Shown in pieces: positions 53,431 to 61,070 of a stretch of 64,000 bases of DNA. The notes beneath the pieces are model-generated. The model ran no database searches, had not been told where the DNA came from, and saw only the letters and a program-made list of their open reading frames with translations. The DNA comes from DASZBR01 sp035943935 (GTDB lineage Bacteria; Pseudomonadota; Gammaproteobacteria; DASZBR01): the NCBI GenBank assembly GCA_035943935.1, contig DASZBR010000017.1, positions 1 through 64,000 on the forward strand. The letters are read 5' to 3'. Both the position numbers and the translations under genes were made by a program. The first letter of the stretch is position 1; the number at the start of each line of letters is the position of its first letter.

Positions 53431-55419
53431 TTATAGTGATAATGCGGTTTTGACAATATTCTCCGTGGTAATCCCCAGCGCTTTATAAATCTCTGGCGCC
53501 GGTGCCGATTCTCCGAATGTATCCATCCCAATAATCTTGCCTTCAAAACCCACAAATTTATACCAGATATCTTTACTACCCGCCTCAATGGCTATGCGGG
53601 CTTTAATATTTTGGGGTAAAACTTTTTCTTGATACTCTTTATCTTGGGATAAAAATACATCTACCGATGGCATCGAAACGACACGAACGAATTTATGGTG
53701 AGATTCACGTAATATTTTTGCGGCTTCTGTTGCAAGATAAACTTCAGAACCCGTCGCTATTAATATAATCTCAGGAGATTTTTCGGAGTCAGATAATATA
53801 TATCCGCCTTTTTTAATTTGATTAATATCTTTATGATCTTGCTGAGGTAAATTTTGACGAGATAATAATAAACAAGTGGGCTTGTGAATATTTTCTATAG
53901 CTGTTTGCCAGGCAATCATTGTTTCTATTGGATCACAGGGTCGCCATAATGATAGATCCGGTGTTAAACGCAACATGCCAATATGTTCTACGGGTTGATG
54001 TGTCGGACCGTCTTCGCCAAGTCCAATAGAATCATGAGAATACACAAATATCACGCGAATCTTCATCAATGCCGCTAATCTCACGGCATTGCGTGCATAA
54101 TCACAGAAGGTTAAGAAAGTTCCGCCAAAAGGAATAAAACCACCGTGCAACGTAATACCACACATGATAGCGGACATGCCAAATTCACGTACGCCATAAT
54201 GAATATAATTTCCGCTGAAATCTTCCGGCGTAATGGTTTTTGCCGTTTTCCCCTGAGTTAAATTCGAGCCTGTCAGATCTGCTGAACCACCTAAAAACTC
54301 AGGTAATATGGGCAATAAAGCATTAATACAATTTTGTGAGGCTTTTCGGGAAGCAATATTTTCAGGTGTCGCACTAAATTTAGCCAATGTATCTTCAACC
54401 GTTTGGTGAAAGGTTGTAGGCAGTTGATGGTTTATTCTTCGGGTAAATTCTTGAGCCAATTCAGGATATTTTTTTGAATAATTCGTAAATAAATCTTGCC
54501 AGGTTTTTTCTAATTTCAAACCCTTTTCTTTAGCATCCCACGCGGAGTAATATTCTTTTGGAATTTCAAAGGGCGCGAAATTCCACTGTAACGTTTCACG
54601 TACGGCTTTAACTTCTGCATCACCTAAGGGAGAACCATGGACATCATGACTGCCTGATTTATTCGGCGAACCAAAGCCGATGATTGTTTTACAACAAATT
54701 AAAACTGGCTTATCTCTGATCGAATGCGCTTCCAAAATAGCGAGTTTAATTTGTTCTGGATCATTTCCATCAATAGGTTCAATGACATGCCAGCCGTAGG
54801 CTCTAAATCTTTCGGGGGTATTATCTCTAAACCAGCCGTTGGTATGACCATCAATAGAAATGCCATTGTCATCCCAAAATGCAATTAATTTATTGAGTTT
54901 CCACGTGCCGGCGAGTGAACAGACTTCATGAGAAATTCCTTCCATCATGCAACCATCGCCCATAAATACATACGTATGGTGATCAATAAGATTAAAATCT
55001 TTTTGATTAAAGTGTTGCGCTAATAATTTCTCTGCGAGAGCTAAACCTACCCCGTGTGCAATGCCTTGGCCTAAGGGACCTGTTGTCGTTTCTACGCCGG
55101 GTGTTATTCCATATTCCGGATGGCCCGGTGTTTTAGAATGGAGTTGTCTGAAATGTTTAAGATCATCTAAAGATAAATCATAACCGGTTAAATGTAATAG
55201 CGCATATTGCAACATCGACCCATGGCCGTTGGATAATATAAATCTATCTCGATTAAACCAATTCGGATGTGCAGGACTGTGTTTTAAAAAATCATTCCAC
55301 AACACTTCAGCAATATCTGCCATACCCATGGGCATGCCCGGATGTCCGGAGTTCGCTTTTTGAACAGCATCAATGGCAAGGAAACGAATACAATTCGCAA
55401 GTTCGCGACGGGTTGGCAT
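53431..55419 (-). CDS. tkt: Transketolase
   Basis: Transketolase moves two-carbon units in the pentose phosphate pathway with thiamine diphosphate. 662 residues, normal length: ANSGHPGMPMGMADI at the start, DRFILSNGHGSML, ETTTGPLGQGIAHGVGLA, FMGDGCMMEGISHE for cofactor binding, and the HDSIGLGEDGPTHQPVEH motif. GGAG precedes the ATG. It follows a DUF1284 gene by 5 bases. Confidence 0.97.
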   Translation of the reverse strand: MPTRRELANCIRFLAIDAVQKANSGHPGMPMGMADIAEVLWNDFLKHSPAHPNWFNRDRFILSNGHGSMLQYALLHLTGYDLSLDDLKHFRQLHSKTPGHPEYGITPGVETTTGPLGQGIAHGVGLALAEKLLAQHFNQKDFNLIDHHTYVFMGDGCMMEGISHEVCSLAGTWKLNKLIAFWDDNGISIDGHTNGWFRDNTPERFRAYGWHVIEPIDGNDPEQIKLAILEAHSIRDKPVLICCKTIIGFGSPNKSGSHDVHGSPLGDAEVKAVRETLQWNFAPFEIPKEYYSAWDAKEKGLKLEKTWQDLFTNYSKKYPELAQEFTRRINHQLPTTFHQTVEDTLAKFSATPENIASRKASQNCINALLPILPEFLGGSADLTGSNLTQGKTAKTITPEDFSGNYIHYGVREFGMSAIMCGITLHGGFIPFGGTFLTFCDYARNAVRLAALMKIRVIFVYSHDSIGLGEDGPTHQPVEHIGMLRLTPDLSLWRPCDPIETMIAWQTAIENIHKPTCLLLSRQNLPQQDHKDINQIKKGGYILSDSEKSPEIILIATGSEVYLATEAAKILRESHHKFVRVVSMPSVDVFLSQDKEYQEKVLPQNIKARIAIEAGSKDIWYKFVGFEGKIIGMDTFGESAPAPEIYKALGITTENIVKTALSL

Positions 55420-55424
55420 GAAAC

Positions 55425-55826
55425 TTATTCTCCAGAGTGTAATTTTTTCAGGGTTTCTTCACACATGCCATACTGTTTCCATTGGCAAGGTGCGCAGGCG
55501 GAATGAAATTTTTCAAGGGTCATATTGGCTTTAATTTTTTGTTTGGCTTCACCCCACGTTATCTTTGAGGGGAGTTGTAAGAGTGCTTGGTGAGCATTAT
55601 CTAATTTTTCTATTTTAACTTGCGATTCGCATTTTAAATTTTGTTTATGAGGACATGGGGCGCAAATGCTATCGGTGTGTTGAGTGACCGTAATAACAGT
55701 ATCGTCAGTTAAATCTTTAACGATATTCTCATAATTTTGAACAAAACTTTCTGAGTAACCTTTCCCCTTAAAACATAAAGTACAAAGAAAGTGATGTGGC
55801 CGAAAGTTTATTTCACGAACAGACAT
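55425..55826 (-). CDS. DUF1284 family cysteine-rich protein
   Basis: 133 residues. It begins with INFRPHHFLCTLCFKGKGYSE, the typical DUF1284 start, and has two cysteine clusters (SICAPCPHKQNLKCES; SACAPCQWKQYGMCEE) that suggest a bound metal or iron-sulfur cluster. The function of the family is not known. It overlaps bioY by 19 bases and has no clear ribosome site, so translation is likely coupled. Confidence 0.8.
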   Translation of the reverse strand: MSVREINFRPHHFLCTLCFKGKGYSESFVQNYENIVKDLTDDTVITVTQHTDSICAPCPHKQNLKCESQVKIEKLDNAHQALLQLPSKITWGEAKQKIKANMTLEKFHSACAPCQWKQYGMCEETLKKLHSGE

Positions 55827-56317
55827 AAAATCATTAATTTAATGGGTTCAGAAATTAAAAAAGGTTTGACGCCCAATGCCCACGCTTGCGCGGTTCCTAA
55901 ATATTGCGCCAGAAAAGCAAATCCTAAGCCAAATATAATAAAAGTCCCTAATAGGGCGCCCGTTACTTTCCAGTGTTGTTGTGTTAAATAACCGCTGATA
56001 ACCGCTGCCGGTAAAAAGCCAATCAGATATCCGCCGGTGGGTCCCATAAAGGTTGCAAAGCCTGCATGAAAATCTGCAAAAACAGGCAGTCCTAAACTTC
56101 CGGCGACTAAATACAGTGCAATAGCATAGCCACCTAATCGAGGACCTAATGCCATGCCGATTAATAATACGGTAATACTTTGAAAAGTAAGTGGGACGGG
56201 TTGTAACGGAATGCTAATTTGTGACGCAATGGCTAAAAATAAAGCGGCGCCAAAAACGATCGAAAGTTCTCGGGGCCAGGAAATACTTGGGGATAATGTC
56301 GTTGATTCTGCATTCAT
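55808..56317 (-). CDS. bioY: Biotin transporter substrate-binding protein BioY
   Basis: BioY is the S-component for biotin uptake. 169 residues from the ATG at 56317, which has AAGGAG upstream. Six hydrophobic helices and the family signature LVAGSLGLPVFADFHAGFA with FMGPTGGYLIGF are visible. No ATPase or EcfT partner is adjacent; BioY can work with a shared module or alone. The biotin-using accBC operon starts 5 kb upstream on the same strand. Confidence 0.92.
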   Translation of the reverse strand: MNAESTTLSPSISWPRELSIVFGAALFLAIASQISIPLQPVPLTFQSITVLLIGMALGPRLGGYAIALYLVAGSLGLPVFADFHAGFATFMGPTGGYLIGFLPAAVISGYLTQQHWKVTGALLGTFIIFGLGFAFLAQYLGTAQAWALGVKPFLISEPIKLMILCLFVK

Positions 56318-56372
56318 GGGGATTCTCCTTACACTGGGTTTATAATATAGAGTTAGGGCGGTGATTTCCATA

Positions 56373-56421
56373 GGAGATCCTTCACTACGCTACGCTTCGT
56401 TCAGGACGACGCAGGCGTCGT
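56373..56421. repeat. Dispersed repeat at the 3' end of the acyltransferase gene
   Basis: Read on the minus strand this is GTCGTCCTGAACGAAGCGTA and CGTAGTGAAGGATCTCC, a repeat type found in many genomes. A degenerate partner is at 21334-21360. It includes a hairpin with arms ACGACGC and GCGTCGT (56406-56421) that encodes the last residues and lies over the stop codon region of the acyltransferase gene. Confidence 0.6.
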
Positions 56422-57246
56422 TTTCCACCTGTTATGCGTCCACATCCACTGCTCAGGATGCTGGCGAATGACAGACTCCAGCCACTGATTATATTGTAGC
56501 GTTCGGCTCTCAGGGCTATTGCCGATATGCTGAATGGGCGGGTCAAAAACGACGTGGTGATGAAGGTTTTCATCACGGTAGGTGTAGATGGGAATGACAG
56601 GGCATCCTGTACGCTCTGAAAGTATGGCGAGTCCCTTCAGGGTAGACGCGGGTCGTCCAAAGAAAGGCACCACAACACTGTCTCGGCCAACGCCATGCTG
56701 ATCAATCACAACCCCTAATAGTGTTCCTGCTTTTAGTAATTTAAAAATAAGTTTGACGGAATTTTTTCCGGACACTAAATCCAGATTTTTTGACGTGCGT
56801 TGTTGTGTCAGAAAATCGTCGAAAAATTTTTGATGTGCTGATTTGACTAACATCCCGCTGTTAATTCCCGAAAGGCTGATAGACGCGGCTAATAATTCCC
56901 AATTCCCCATGTGTGCGGTGAGGGCTAATACGCCTTTCTTTTCTGCATAAACGCAATCGACATTTTCTTTGCCATGAAAGGTTACAAATTCTGAAAGATT
57001 TTCTTTTGTAATTTCCGCAAAACGCAAAAATTCAACAAACGTTAATCCCAAATTGATGAAAACTTTTTTGATAATCTTTTTTTGTTCGGTGGGAGAATAT
57101 TCTTTACCCAAGGCTTGATTGAAATTATCGAGAGCCAATTTCCGTCTTCTTCTTAAAATATAAAAAGCCAGAATACCTAATAAAATACCCAGTTTAAGGG
57201 CAAGTCGTCGAGGGAGCAGTAAAAAACATTTGGCTACAAAATTCAT
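56401..57246 (-). CDS. Lipid A acyltransferase, LpxL/HtrB family
   Basis: 281 residues. An N-terminal membrane helix is followed by the catalytic HMGNWE (HX4E type) and the late motif HPEQWMWTHNRWK, which define late acyltransferases of lipid A synthesis that transfer acyl chains from ACP to lipid A precursors. The chain specificity is unknown. Its last residues (PASS) lie in a dispersed repeat. It follows dotU by two bases. Confidence 0.92.
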   Translation of the reverse strand: MNFVAKCFLLLPRRLALKLGILLGILAFYILRRRRKLALDNFNQALGKEYSPTEQKKIIKKVFINLGLTFVEFLRFAEITKENLSEFVTFHGKENVDCVYAEKKGVLALTAHMGNWELLAASISLSGINSGMLVKSAHQKFFDDFLTQQRTSKNLDLVSGKNSVKLIFKLLKAGTLLGVVIDQHGVGRDSVVVPFFGRPASTLKGLAILSERTGCPVIPIYTYRDENLHHHVVFDPPIQHIGNSPESRTLQYNQWLESVIRQHPEQWMWTHNRWKTTPASS

Positions 57247-57248
57247 GG

Positions 57249-58061
57249 TTAAACCATTAATGCATTAATTTGATTATAAAGCGCTTCAGCGTGAGTGCCC
57301 AATAAATAACTGAATGTACTATACACGGTTAATAATAACGCGAAGGTAAAACTGACAATTAACCATACGGGAAATTGAATTTTTGCGATGGCCACTTTAG
57401 TTTCGTCTTCACATTGAATGTGAAGTTCTTTTTTGAGTTCTCCACGTGTGGCACGAATGCATTCAAATAAACGCTTGGAAATCGTATCAATCATTTCTTT
57501 GCCGTCTTGTAAAAAACGGTATTTACCCAAATGGCCTAAATTGAGACACAAATAAATTAATTCTAAAACATCAATATGAACTTCAGGATCGGCGCTGAGT
57601 CTTTCTAAAATAACAAAGAAGCGTTCGCTGCCATCTTTTTCTTGATGAAAAAACAACAATAATAAATGCGGTTCCCATGCGTCTTTGTTTTTCTTGCCCC
57701 ACGGCGATTGCAAAATACATTCATCCAAATAAGCACATAATAAATAGCGTGTAATCAAAACTGTCTCAGAACGAAAATGTTGCGATCGCGCATTGTTTTC
57801 AAACGCTTTTATTTCATGCGTTAAATCATAGGATAATTTCAGCAAATCGGGTGGCGCTTCAATCTCAGACAAATTGGCGGCCAATGAAAAAAGTGGAGAG
57901 GCTGCAGCAATTAAGGGATTAATCCCTAGCGCGGTATTGAAAATTTTAGATCGATGATAGGCACGCTCACCGGTAATGAGGTGATGTGTCAGCGTCGGTT
58001 GTCCCAACGGAGGAAGCGTTGTGGCTTGCGTGTTACTGTTACTCGTCGACGTTGTAATCAT
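57249..58061 (-). CDS. icmH: Type IVB secretion protein IcmH/DotU
   Basis: 270 residues. Family features are NPLIAAASPLFSLAANL, ETVLITRYLLCAYLDECILQSPWG, FFVILERLSADPEVHIDVLELIYLCLNLG and one C-terminal membrane helix (about 233-255). DotU with IcmF stabilises the Dot/Icm complex in Legionella and Coxiella. T6SS TssL is a homologue, but no other T6SS gene is seen. No icmF is adjacent. AAGGGA precedes the ATG. It overlaps the fis gene by 23 bases. Confidence 0.88.
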   Translation of the reverse strand: MITTSTSNSNTQATTLPPLGQPTLTHHLITGERAYHRSKIFNTALGINPLIAAASPLFSLAANLSEIEAPPDLLKLSYDLTHEIKAFENNARSQHFRSETVLITRYLLCAYLDECILQSPWGKKNKDAWEPHLLLLFFHQEKDGSERFFVILERLSADPEVHIDVLELIYLCLNLGHLGKYRFLQDGKEMIDTISKRLFECIRATRGELKKELHIQCEDETKVAIAKIQFPVWLIVSFTFALLLTVYSTFSYLLGTHAEALYNQINALMV

Positions 58062-58293
58062 GGTCCCTTAGTTTTTTGCGTAAGGTACTTCGGCTTAAGC
58101 CCAAAAACTCAGCGGCTTTGCTTTGATTACGCTTGGTAAAATCCAGCATGCTTTTCAAGAGTGCGGATTCAACTTCTGTCATAACCATCTCATAGACTTT
58201 TTTTGGTTTTTGTTCTTCCAGCTCTTCAAAATATTTATCTAGCATCAGACTGACATATTCGTGCAGCGTATGTTCTAAACTTTTCCTTGTCAT
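58039..58293 (-). CDS. fis: DNA-binding protein Fis
   Basis: A short nucleoid protein of 84 residues with the ATG at 58293 and AAGGAG upstream; a frame open to 58317 would add eight residues without support. The helix-turn-helix is NQSKAAEFLGLSRSTLRKKL at the C-terminus. It follows prmA as in many gammaproteobacteria, but the usual dusB between them is missing. Overlap with dotU couples a growth-phase regulator to a secretion gene. Confidence 0.94.
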   Translation of the reverse strand: MTRKSLEHTLHEYVSLMLDKYFEELEEQKPKKVYEMVMTEVESALLKSMLDFTKRNQSKAAEFLGLSRSTLRKKLRDHDYNVDE

Positions 58294-58318
58294 TACAGAG
58301 ACTCCTTCAGCGCGCAAC

Positions 58319-59161
58319 TCATGGCGTAATGATACCCGACGAATGCGTTCCGCTCAATCGCACCCAATCGTCTTCAACAACCGGCGTATCAAAATTAATC
58401 GCAGGTTCATATGCGTGTTTAACGTCATCCATTTGTGATACCAATATGCCCGATAGTACTAACTGACCGTTTTGTTTTAGATGGGATAATAATAGGGGCG
58501 CGAGATCAATTAAGGGATTGGCCAAAATATTGGCAATAATAATATCGGCTTGAATAACAGATAAATGTTCAGGCGTAGAAATTTCAAGTTCAACTTTATT
58601 ATTTAACGCATTTTCCTCAACAGCCTGAAGGGCTTGTGTATCAATATCGACTGCATAAGCTTTTTTTGCGCCTAATTTCATGGCAGAAATGGCTAAGATT
58701 CCTGAACCCGTGCCGTAATCTATAAGAATTTTATTTTGAAGATTATGGGTTGCAAGCCAGGTTAAACATAATTTCGTTGTTGCATGACTGCCTGTGCCAA
58801 AAGCTAAACCCGGATCTAAATCAACAATAATTGCATCAGGTTCATTGATTTTATGCCAACTCGGACAAATCCATAATTTTTCGCCGAAACGCATGGGATG
58901 AAATTGATCCATGCACTCACGTTCCCAATTTTTGTCTTCTATTATTTCAACCGCATAATTTTTCAGATCTGCTTTTTCGTCAAATAAGGCTAAAACAATC
59001 GCGTTTTCCCACAGGGGTTGCATGCCGGGTTCAGGTTCAAAAATAGGGTTATCTTCGGCGTCCATAAGGGTAATCGAAAGTGCACCCAGATGTTCGAGTG
59101 TTTCACACACGGATTCATATTCCGCTGCAGAAATAGCTAATCTAATTTGTTGAAAGACCAT
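58319..59161 (-). CDS. prmA: Ribosomal protein L11 methyltransferase
   Basis: PrmA trimethylates ribosomal protein L11. 280 residues: an N-terminal L11-binding domain, then the SAM-binding core DYGTGSGILAISAMKLGA and the substrate loop FGTGSHATTKLCL, with VDIDTQALQAVEENA after it. It starts 6 bases after accC. Confidence 0.95.
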   Translation of the reverse strand: MVFQQIRLAISAAEYESVCETLEHLGALSITLMDAEDNPIFEPEPGMQPLWENAIVLALFDEKADLKNYAVEIIEDKNWERECMDQFHPMRFGEKLWICPSWHKINEPDAIIVDLDPGLAFGTGSHATTKLCLTWLATHNLQNKILIDYGTGSGILAISAMKLGAKKAYAVDIDTQALQAVEENALNNKVELEISTPEHLSVIQADIIIANILANPLIDLAPLLLSHLKQNGQLVLSGILVSQMDDVKHAYEPAINFDTPVVEDDWVRLSGTHSSGIITP

Positions 59162-59167
59162 AAGAGT

Positions 59168-60514
59168 TTATTTACTTAATTTTTCTTCAAGAAAGTGAAT
59201 GTGTACACCGCCTTCAACGAATTTACCATCACGAATAATTCTTTGTTGGAGGGGAATATTGGTTTTAATGCCGTCGATATGAATTTCATCTAATGCATTT
59301 TTCATGCGTGCGAGTGCAACTTCGCGTGTTTCTCCATACGCAATTAATTTGCCAATCATGGAATCATAAAACGGTGGAACACGATAGCCGCTATAGATGT
59401 GCGTATCTATTCGAATACCTGGACCACCCGGTGGATGGTATACCGTAATAACACCCGGGCTGGGTGTAAATTTTTCCGGATCTTCTGCATTTAATCGACA
59501 TTCAATCGCATGACCGCGGACTTTAATTTCTTTTTGTTTTAAGCGCATTTTTTCGCCGGCGGCAATACGTAATTGTTCTTTGACAATATCAATGCCGGTG
59601 ACTAATTCGGTGACAGGATGTTCAACTTGAATACGGGTATTCATTTCGATAAAAAAGAATTCGCCATTTTCATATAAAAATTCAAATGTTCCTGCACCGC
59701 GGTATTTCATTCTTTTACAGGCATTGACACATCGCTTGCCGATATATAAACGCTGTTTAGGGGTAATTCCAGGAGCCGGTGCTTCTTCGATCATTTTTTG
59801 ATGACGTCGTTGTACTGAACAATCGCGCTCACCTAAATGAACCGCATAACCTTTGCCGTCGCCTAAGACTTGAATTTCGATATGGCGTGGTTTTTCTAAA
59901 TATTTTTCGAGATAAACAACATCGTTATTAAACGCCGCTTTTGCTTCAGCGCGTGTGAGATTAATCGAATTAATTAAGGCGGCTTCGCTGCGAACGACAC
60001 GAATTCCGCGTCCACCACCACCACCGGCGGCTTTAATTAAAACGGGATATCCAATGCGTTTTGCAATCATTAAGCTACGTTTTGGATCCTCGTCGAGTGG
60101 ACCATCTGATCCAGGTACACACGGAATACCTAATTCTTTCATGGTTTTAATAGCGGTAATTTTATCGCCCATTAAACGAATGGTATCTGCGCGAGGACCA
60201 ATAAAAATAAATCCGCTTTGTTCGACACGTTCTGCAAATTCAGCATTTTCGGCTAAAAATCCATAACCAGGATGAATCGCATCGACGTCGGCAACTTCGG
60301 CAGCGCTAATAATACGTGCCATATCTAAATAACTTTCGGCAGAGCTCGGGGGTCCAATACAAATAGATTCATCGGCAAGACGAACATGTTTTAAATCGCG
60401 ATCTGCAGTGGAGTGAACGGCAACGGATTTAATTCCCATCTCACGACAGGCGCGTAAAATACGTAATGCAATTTCACCACGGTTAGCGATGAGAACTTTG
60501 CTGATGGTTGTCAT
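59168..60514 (-). CDS. accC: Acetyl-CoA carboxylase, biotin carboxylase subunit
   Basis: This ATP-grasp enzyme carboxylates the biotin on AccB, the first step of fatty acid synthesis. 448 residues: KVLIANRGEIALRILRACRE, KAAGGGGGRGIRVV for ATP, HLGERDCSVQRRHQKMIEEAP and EMNTRIQVEHPVTE. It follows accB by 3 bases. Confidence 0.98.
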   Translation of the reverse strand: MTTISKVLIANRGEIALRILRACREMGIKSVAVHSTADRDLKHVRLADESICIGPPSSAESYLDMARIISAAEVADVDAIHPGYGFLAENAEFAERVEQSGFIFIGPRADTIRLMGDKITAIKTMKELGIPCVPGSDGPLDEDPKRSLMIAKRIGYPVLIKAAGGGGGRGIRVVRSEAALINSINLTRAEAKAAFNNDVVYLEKYLEKPRHIEIQVLGDGKGYAVHLGERDCSVQRRHQKMIEEAPAPGITPKQRLYIGKRCVNACKRMKYRGAGTFEFLYENGEFFFIEMNTRIQVEHPVTELVTGIDIVKEQLRIAAGEKMRLKQKEIKVRGHAIECRLNAEDPEKFTPSPGVITVYHPPGGPGIRIDTHIYSGYRVPPFYDSMIGKLIAYGETREVALARMKNALDEIHIDGIKTNIPLQQRIIRDGKFVEGGVHIHFLEEKLSK

Positions 60515-60517
60515 AAG

Positions 60518-61003
60518 TTATTCAATAACAAAAAGAGGTTGGTCGAATTCAACGGGCATACCGTTTTCGACGAGTCGAGAGGCGACGGTGCCATCTTTAT
60601 CGCATTCGATTTGGTTCATCATTTTCATGGCTTCGACGATGCAGAGAACTTCGCCGGCTTTAACTTTTTGGCCGATTTCCACAAACGGTTTTGAGGTTGG
60701 CGAGGATGAGGCGTAAAAAGTTCCGACCATCGGTGAACGTACAAAATGTTGATGACTAGGTTTGCTGGCCGCAGTTTCTTCTTCGCCGGCCGCTTCATTA
60801 TTAAACGCTGCATGTGATGCCGCATGAGAATGATGAGGAGCATAAGCTTGTGGTGCGCCATTGCCATGGCTCATCACAACTTGGGGTGCGTGTCCGCGTT
60901 GGATGCGAATTTTAACGCCTTCTTCTTCGATTTCGAGTTCCGTGACATCCGTTTCCTGGATGAGTTCAATCATCTTTTCGACTTTCTTGAGGTCAATCGA
61001 CAT
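60518..61003 (-). CDS. accB: Acetyl-CoA carboxylase, biotin carboxyl carrier protein
   Basis: 161 residues. The biotinylated lysine is Lys127 in VEAMKMMNQI. An N-terminal domain and a His/Ala-rich linker (residues 45-80: HHSHAASHAAF) precede the biotinyl domain. First gene of accB-accC-prmA-fis-dotU. The ribosome site AAGAGGAA precedes the start. Confidence 0.97.
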   Translation of the reverse strand: MSIDLKKVEKMIELIQETDVTELEIEEEGVKIRIQRGHAPQVVMSHGNGAPQAYAPHHSHAASHAAFNNEAAGEEETAASKPSHQHFVRSPMVGTFYASSSPTSKPFVEIGQKVKAGEVLCIVEAMKMMNQIECDKDGTVASRLVENGMPVEFDQPLFVIE

Positions 61004-61041
61004 TCAAAAATTCCTCTTGGTTAACGCTGAAATTGGGTTCG

Positions 61042-61070
61042 ATTTTGCATGAACGGGTGAGAATTGTCTA
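61042..61070 (-). promoter_or_regulatory. Candidate promoter of the accBC operon
   Basis: On the minus strand, TAGACA (61065-61070) and CAAAAT (61042-61047) are spaced by 17 bases, 39 bases before the accB ATG. It matches the main sigma factor consensus at 5 and 4 of 6 positions. The 64-base gap holds no obvious terminator for the upstream gene. Confidence 0.45.

Noticed and set aside
53409..53588. 60-residue N-terminal extension of the 582-residue orphan
   Set aside because: It lies wholly or mostly inside the 3' end of tkt in another frame, and the ATG at 53408 gives a natural start just past tkt.
56406..56424. Hairpin followed by T run as a plus-strand terminator
   Set aside because: No plus-strand gene ends here; the hairpin belongs to a dispersed repeat and to the coding end of the acyltransferase gene.
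57249..58061. Type VI secretion protein TssL
   Set aside because: TssL and DotU are homologous, but no T6SS gene is nearby, the C-terminal peptidoglycan-binding extension of many TssL proteins is absent, and the window has a Legionellales character.
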